A stretch of 64,000 bases of DNA, taken from positions 2,164,817-2,228,816 of the forward strand of contig CAXIPT010000006.1 of NCBI GenBank assembly GCA_964030475.1, read 5' to 3'. The notes below the pieces were generated by a model. That model did not search any database. It was given only the letters and a program-made list of their open reading frames with translations, and had not been told where the DNA came from. The stretch's first letter is position 1, and every line of letters begins with the position of its first letter. The position numbers and the translations under genes were made by a program. Origin of the DNA: Tethya wilhelma. Lineage: Eukaryota; Porifera; Demospongiae; Tethyida; Tethyidae. Positions 60,888 to 64,000 of this stretch are shown here, one piece after another.

Positions 60888-61623
60888 ATGCAACTAAACT
60901 GTAAGATTTCATTAACACCACTAGTACTATATATATTAACCTCAATGCATGTATCAATTGACATACTGTCCTACTTGTGCAGATCTCCTGCTGATCATCA
61001 CAGTGACTTTGTGTCTCGGCCAAGCAACCCAGGCTGGAAGTACTAGTATTGGTAGCAATGATACAAGTAAGAATATTATAGCTAGCAAGGAGAAAATTAA
61101 GGTTACAGGGAGCAGTGTGTATAATAATAATTAATGAGCAAAAAAATCCACCAAAATCTAGCTGCTTGATCTAAACTCTTCCTATTCAGAAGCATACACA
61201 ACCTAGACAGTTTGTTCAGCATTCATGCATGAGCTAACTACAAACTGTTATACAGAGTCTCCATACTACATACTATCGCCTGGTCAGAAGTGGTACAACC
61301 GGCAAGACGACGTTCTCATCACTATAGAGAAAGTGAACACAAAGAACGCCACGTTCTCTGCTCGCTACAACATCATTCGCAAACCAGACACAGACATCTT
61401 TCCGATTATTGGAGAATTTGATCCCACGGGCGTCTCTATAGGATGGACGGTCTCTTATTGGAATAAATACACGAATGATCATGCTCTTGGGGTGTGGGCA
61501 GGCTACTTTGATCGGAATGGAGAAGTGGGGAAGGTATCGATTGCTACCACGAGGCTCATCACCCACAGTGGAGACTCTGCTGACGTGACAGTTGGGTTTG
61601 GAAGATTTACATTAGAAGAATGA
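60888..61623 (+). CDS. Secreted avidin-family protein, copy C
   Basis: Exons 60888-60900, 60983-61066 and 61256-61623 give 154 residues. The signal peptide is MQLNYLLLIITVTLCLGQAT; a Ser/Gly/Asn linker follows instead of histidines. Domain motifs: SPGQKWYNRQDDVLITIEKV, NATFSARYNI, IFPIIGEFDPTGVSIGWTVS, YWNKYTNDHALGVWAGYF and VGFGRF. N23, Y43 and W92 equivalents are kept. S88 is Ala, T90 Gly, W108 Arg and D128 Gly. It is closest to copy B in its 3' half (TTRLITH.GD). Confidence 0.86.
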
Positions 61624-61798
61624 ATTAATGGAAATGTGAATAATACTAGCGTAGAAATTGTAATACTTAGTGTATTGTATTTATACATTATGATTGTGTG
61701 CTGAGTGTAGTAATTATTACTGCTACTAATGACTATTGTATATATGACATTGTAGCAAACAATGATACGTATCGCTAACACCGCAACGAAAGCACACG

Positions 61799-61812
61799 TA
61801 TGCGCATGCGCA
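61799..61812. promoter_or_regulatory. NRF-1-like palindrome upstream of avidin copy D
   Basis: TATGCGCATGCGCA contains the perfect palindrome TGCGCATGCGCA. It lies 96 bp before the start codon and is followed by the array ACGTACGTACGACGTCGTAC. Confidence 0.55.
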
Positions 61813-61858
61813 GGGTCTAGCTACGTACGTACGACGTCGTACGTATGATTCTACCTGG

Positions 61859-61871
61859 GACGACCATTACC
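61859..61871 (+). promoter_or_regulatory. Shared avidin-cluster motif, gene D
   Basis: GACGACCATTACC, 37 bp before the start codon. Confidence 0.65.
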
Positions 61872-61908
61872 AAGCATTGAAACGCTGCCTGTCGTGACAA
61901 TCAGAACA

Positions 61909-62628
61909 ATGCTGTCTGGAAGTAAGTTTAATAGAACGACTCACTATACATGCATTGCAAGTATTAACCTGCAATTTTGTGAATTTTTCTGTAGAAATTC
62001 TAGCTATTCTAACCGTAGCAGCAGCCTACCTCTGGATAGGCTCCTCAGCAAGGGCCAATGAGGGTGCTAGTAAGTGAATACTTTACAAAAAACACATTAC
62101 ATGTACATTTCTTCTTGTGTATTATTGCATCACATGACAGCTAACAGCATTAGCATATGTAGGTCAGTTAATAATCCCCATGAATATTGAAAACTTCAAA
62201 CAATGAATTTTGTACTTCATATGAACATGTTTTGGCTCCCTCACCATGCAGTCTCAGCATCCAGTGTATTAGCCCCCGGGCAAAAGTGGTTCAACCAACA
62301 TGACAACTCAATCATTGAAATTGAAAAGGTCAATATCCAAAACTCTACCTTTTCGGCCACGTACGGTCTAATGCATGATTCAATAACGGAAAAATTTCCC
62401 CTTCGAGGACAATTTGACCCGAATGGGATCACCATCGGCTGGTCTGTGTCCTATTGGAACTCCTACGAGAACTATCACTCATTGGGCGTGTGGACCGGGT
62501 ACGTTCGGAGGATTAATGACCATAGTGATCTGTACCAGCTGTCGATGACACTTGCCATAGCTCATCAGAACACTGAGGACACTACGACTGGATATGGACA
62601 ATTTGTGCTTATTGAAAAGACAGAGTAA
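61909..62628 (+). CDS. Secreted avidin-family protein, copy D
   Basis: Exons 61909-61921, 61995-62069 and 62252-62628 give 154 residues. Signal peptide KILAILTVAAAYLWIGSSAR. Domain motifs: APGQKWFNQHDNSIIEIEKV, NSTFSATYGL, FPLRGQFDPNGITIGWSVSY, WNSYENYHSLGVWTGYV and TGYGQF. N23, S27 (with one extra loop residue), Y43, S88 and W92 equivalents are kept. T90 is Gly, W108 is Leu and D128 is Gly. It is a recent duplicate of copy E, as introns and upstream DNA also align. Confidence 0.88.
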
Positions 62629-62794
62629 CTTTTATTAACTGTTAACATTAAACAAAAATTACTTTAGGCACATGCAAACCGACATGTGATGATTATTTTT
62701 CTGTGTATATATATATAAAATTTTACCCGGATTGAGTTTAAAAAAAATTAAATTAAAATTTAATTTCAAACTTTGCCGAACCCTGCTCGTGTGT

Positions 62795-62806
62795 ATGCGC
62801 GCGCAT
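62795..62806. promoter_or_regulatory. Palindrome ATGCGCGCGCAT upstream of avidin copy E
   Basis: A perfect 12-bp palindrome, 115 bp before the start codon, at the place taken by NRF-1-like sites in copies D and F. Confidence 0.45.
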
Positions 62807-62867
62807 TGCCTAGCGACAATCGACGCAACATGACATGTCGACATTGTACGTATATGCTTAGACCTGT

Positions 62868-62880
62868 GACGATCATTACC
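62868..62880 (+). promoter_or_regulatory. Shared avidin-cluster motif, gene E
   Basis: GACGATCATTACC, 41 bp before the start codon. Confidence 0.65.
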
Positions 62881-62921
62881 AAGTATTGAATCACTGCCTG
62901 ACACGCGTGACAATCAAAACA

Positions 62922-63652
62922 ATGCTGTCTGGAAGTAAGTTAGTACGATTCACTATAGCAAGTATTAACACGCAATTTTGTGTAATTGTCTACAGAAATT
63001 CTAGTTGTTCTAACTGTAGCAGCAGCCTACCTCTGGATAGGCTCCTCAGCAAGGGCCATTGAAGGTGCTAGTAAGTGAATACTTTAGAAAAAAAACAAAC
63101 AAACATATTTCTTCTTAATTGTGTATTATTGCATCACATGACAGTGGACAACATTAGCATATGTAGGTATGTCAATAATGTCCGTGAATATTGAAAACTT
63201 CAACAATGAATTTCGCACCAAGCCTTATAATTATGAACCTTGTTTTGGCCCCCCATGCAGTCTCAGCATCCAGTGTACTAGCCCCTGGGCAAAAGTGGTT
63301 CAACCAACGAGACAATGCCATTATTGAAATTGAAAAGGTCAATGTCCCAAACTCCACTTTTGCTGGTACGTATGGTCTAATACATAATTCGATAACGGAA
63401 AAATTTCCCCTCCGTGGACAATTTGACCCGAATGGGATCACCATCGGCTGGTCTGTGTCCTATTGGAACTCCTATGAGAACTATCATTCGCTGGGTGTGT
63501 GGACTGGGTACATTCGGAGGATAAATGATCGTAGCAGCGATCTGTACCAGCTGTCAATGACAGGCTCCATTGCACATCAGGACACAGAGGATACCACAAC
63601 TGGACCTGGCCAGTTTGTGCTCATTAACAAAGACAGAATGATAAAACTGTAG
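62922..63652 (+). CDS. Secreted avidin-family protein, copy E
   Basis: Exons 62922-62934, 62996-63070 and 63261-63652 give 159 residues. The signal peptide exon is nearly identical to that of copy D. Domain motifs: APGQKWFNQRDNAIIEIEKV, NSTFAGTYGL, FPLRGQFDPNGITIGWSVSY, WNSYENYHSLGVWTGYI and TGPGQF. It differs from D at the S27 position (Ala instead of Ser), has an extra Ser in the ND(R/H)SS loop, a Gly at the W108 position, and a five-residue C-terminal extension (DRMIKL end). The avidin fold is clear. The loss of several polar contacts argues against tight biotin binding. Confidence 0.88.
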
Positions 63653-63768
63653 TCATTTATAATAATTATTATAATAATGACTGATAGCTAATGAAGCAAA
63701 GAATAATTTTTTGTTGGTATAATATTATAGTACCCTAAGTTTTACATTCACGCAAGTATCGCATTATT

Positions 63769-63782
63769 ATGCGCATGCGCAT
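63769..63782. promoter_or_regulatory. NRF-1-like palindrome upstream of avidin copy F
   Basis: ATGCGCATGCGCAT, a perfect 14-bp palindrome, 64 bp before the start codon. Confidence 0.55.
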
Positions 63783-63792
63783 TGCTGCTGTT

Positions 63793-63805
63793 CGCGATCA
63801 TTACC
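63793..63805 (+). promoter_or_regulatory. Shared avidin-cluster motif, gene F
   Basis: CGCGATCATTACC; the first two bases differ from the other copies, the core CGATCATTACC is kept. It is 41 bp before the start codon. Confidence 0.55.
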
Positions 63806-63846
63806 GTACGATCCGTACAAAGGTCAAAGCTCGATCGATCGGCGCA

Positions 63847-64000
63847 ATGGTTTCTGGTAGTAAGTTGTCTTGCTAACAAAAAACATCATAATTTACTGAG
63901 AGTAAAAACATGATTAATTTTATAAATTGTCTTTAGATCTTCTTCTAGCTCTCCTGACCGTGGCTGTAGTCACCTGCTGTCTCTGGGCCCCACACACAGT
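63847..64000 (+). CDS. Avidin-family gene, copy F, 5' end only
   Basis: Exon 1 (63847-63859, ATGGTTTCTGGTA, 13 nt) and the beginning of exon 2 (63937 onward, LLLALLTVAVVTCCLWAPHT, a signal peptide) repeat the plan of the five preceding genes. Exon 1 is closest to copies D and E (MLSGK against MVSGN). The avidin domain lies beyond the window. Assignment rests on gene structure and the upstream motifs. Confidence 0.7.

Overview
The window is animal nuclear DNA: AT-rich, with short spliced genes (GT-AG introns), many microsatellites, small inverted-repeat transposons and one decayed LINE. The gene set (ciliary CFAP70 and DRC8, PP5, a proteasome ATPase, TFIIA alpha/beta, COA3, ZC3H11A, hnRNP U-like) is metazoan. 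A nested gene combining chlamydial-type beta-helix repeats with a multi-pass membrane region, the very compact layout and the divergent secreted families suggest an early-branching marine invertebrate. A sponge is my best guess, but this is inference.

Layout. 1-10004 (-): CFAP70, with its 3' end outside the window. 10129-20100 (+): PPP5C, whose 6.5-kb intron 7 holds an intronless 1471-codon gene on the opposite strand (12803-17218). 20399-28211 (-): a broken PSMC6 locus. Exons 1-5 are intact (26155-28211) and a degenerate last exon is stranded at 20399-20498. Between them lie an inverted copy of a PPP5C exon (about 20628-20684) and an intronless gene for a possible helical membrane-active protein (22987-24252). 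28829-32266 (+): ZC3H11A. 32870-36777 (-): GTF2A1. 37550-37771 (+) and 42732-42971 (+): COA3 and a divergent duplicate, separated by LINE remains (about 39360-41720). 43574-54877 (-): an HNRNPU/HNRNPUL1-like gene lacking only an unidentified first exon. 55980-58205 (+): EFCAB2/DRC8.

58525-64000 (+): a tandem array of six secreted avidin-family genes, the last cut by the window edge. All share one exon plan, with a 13-19 nt coding first exon, a signal-peptide exon and an avidin-domain exon, all in phase 1. They also share an upstream motif, CGAYCWTTACC. The core fold motifs are kept, but several biotin-contact residues known from streptavidin are replaced, differently in each copy. This array is the best candidate in the window for an undescribed system.

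Four gene pairs are head to head (CFAP70/PPP5C, PSMC6/ZC3H11A, GTF2A1/COA3, HNRNPUL1-like/EFCAB2). The CFAP70/PPP5C promoter carries a full RFX X-box. Microsatellites sit at splice junctions with a constant polarity: (GT)n after donors and (CT)n before acceptors. At least four families of terminal-inverted-repeat elements are present, some with target duplications readable inside the window.
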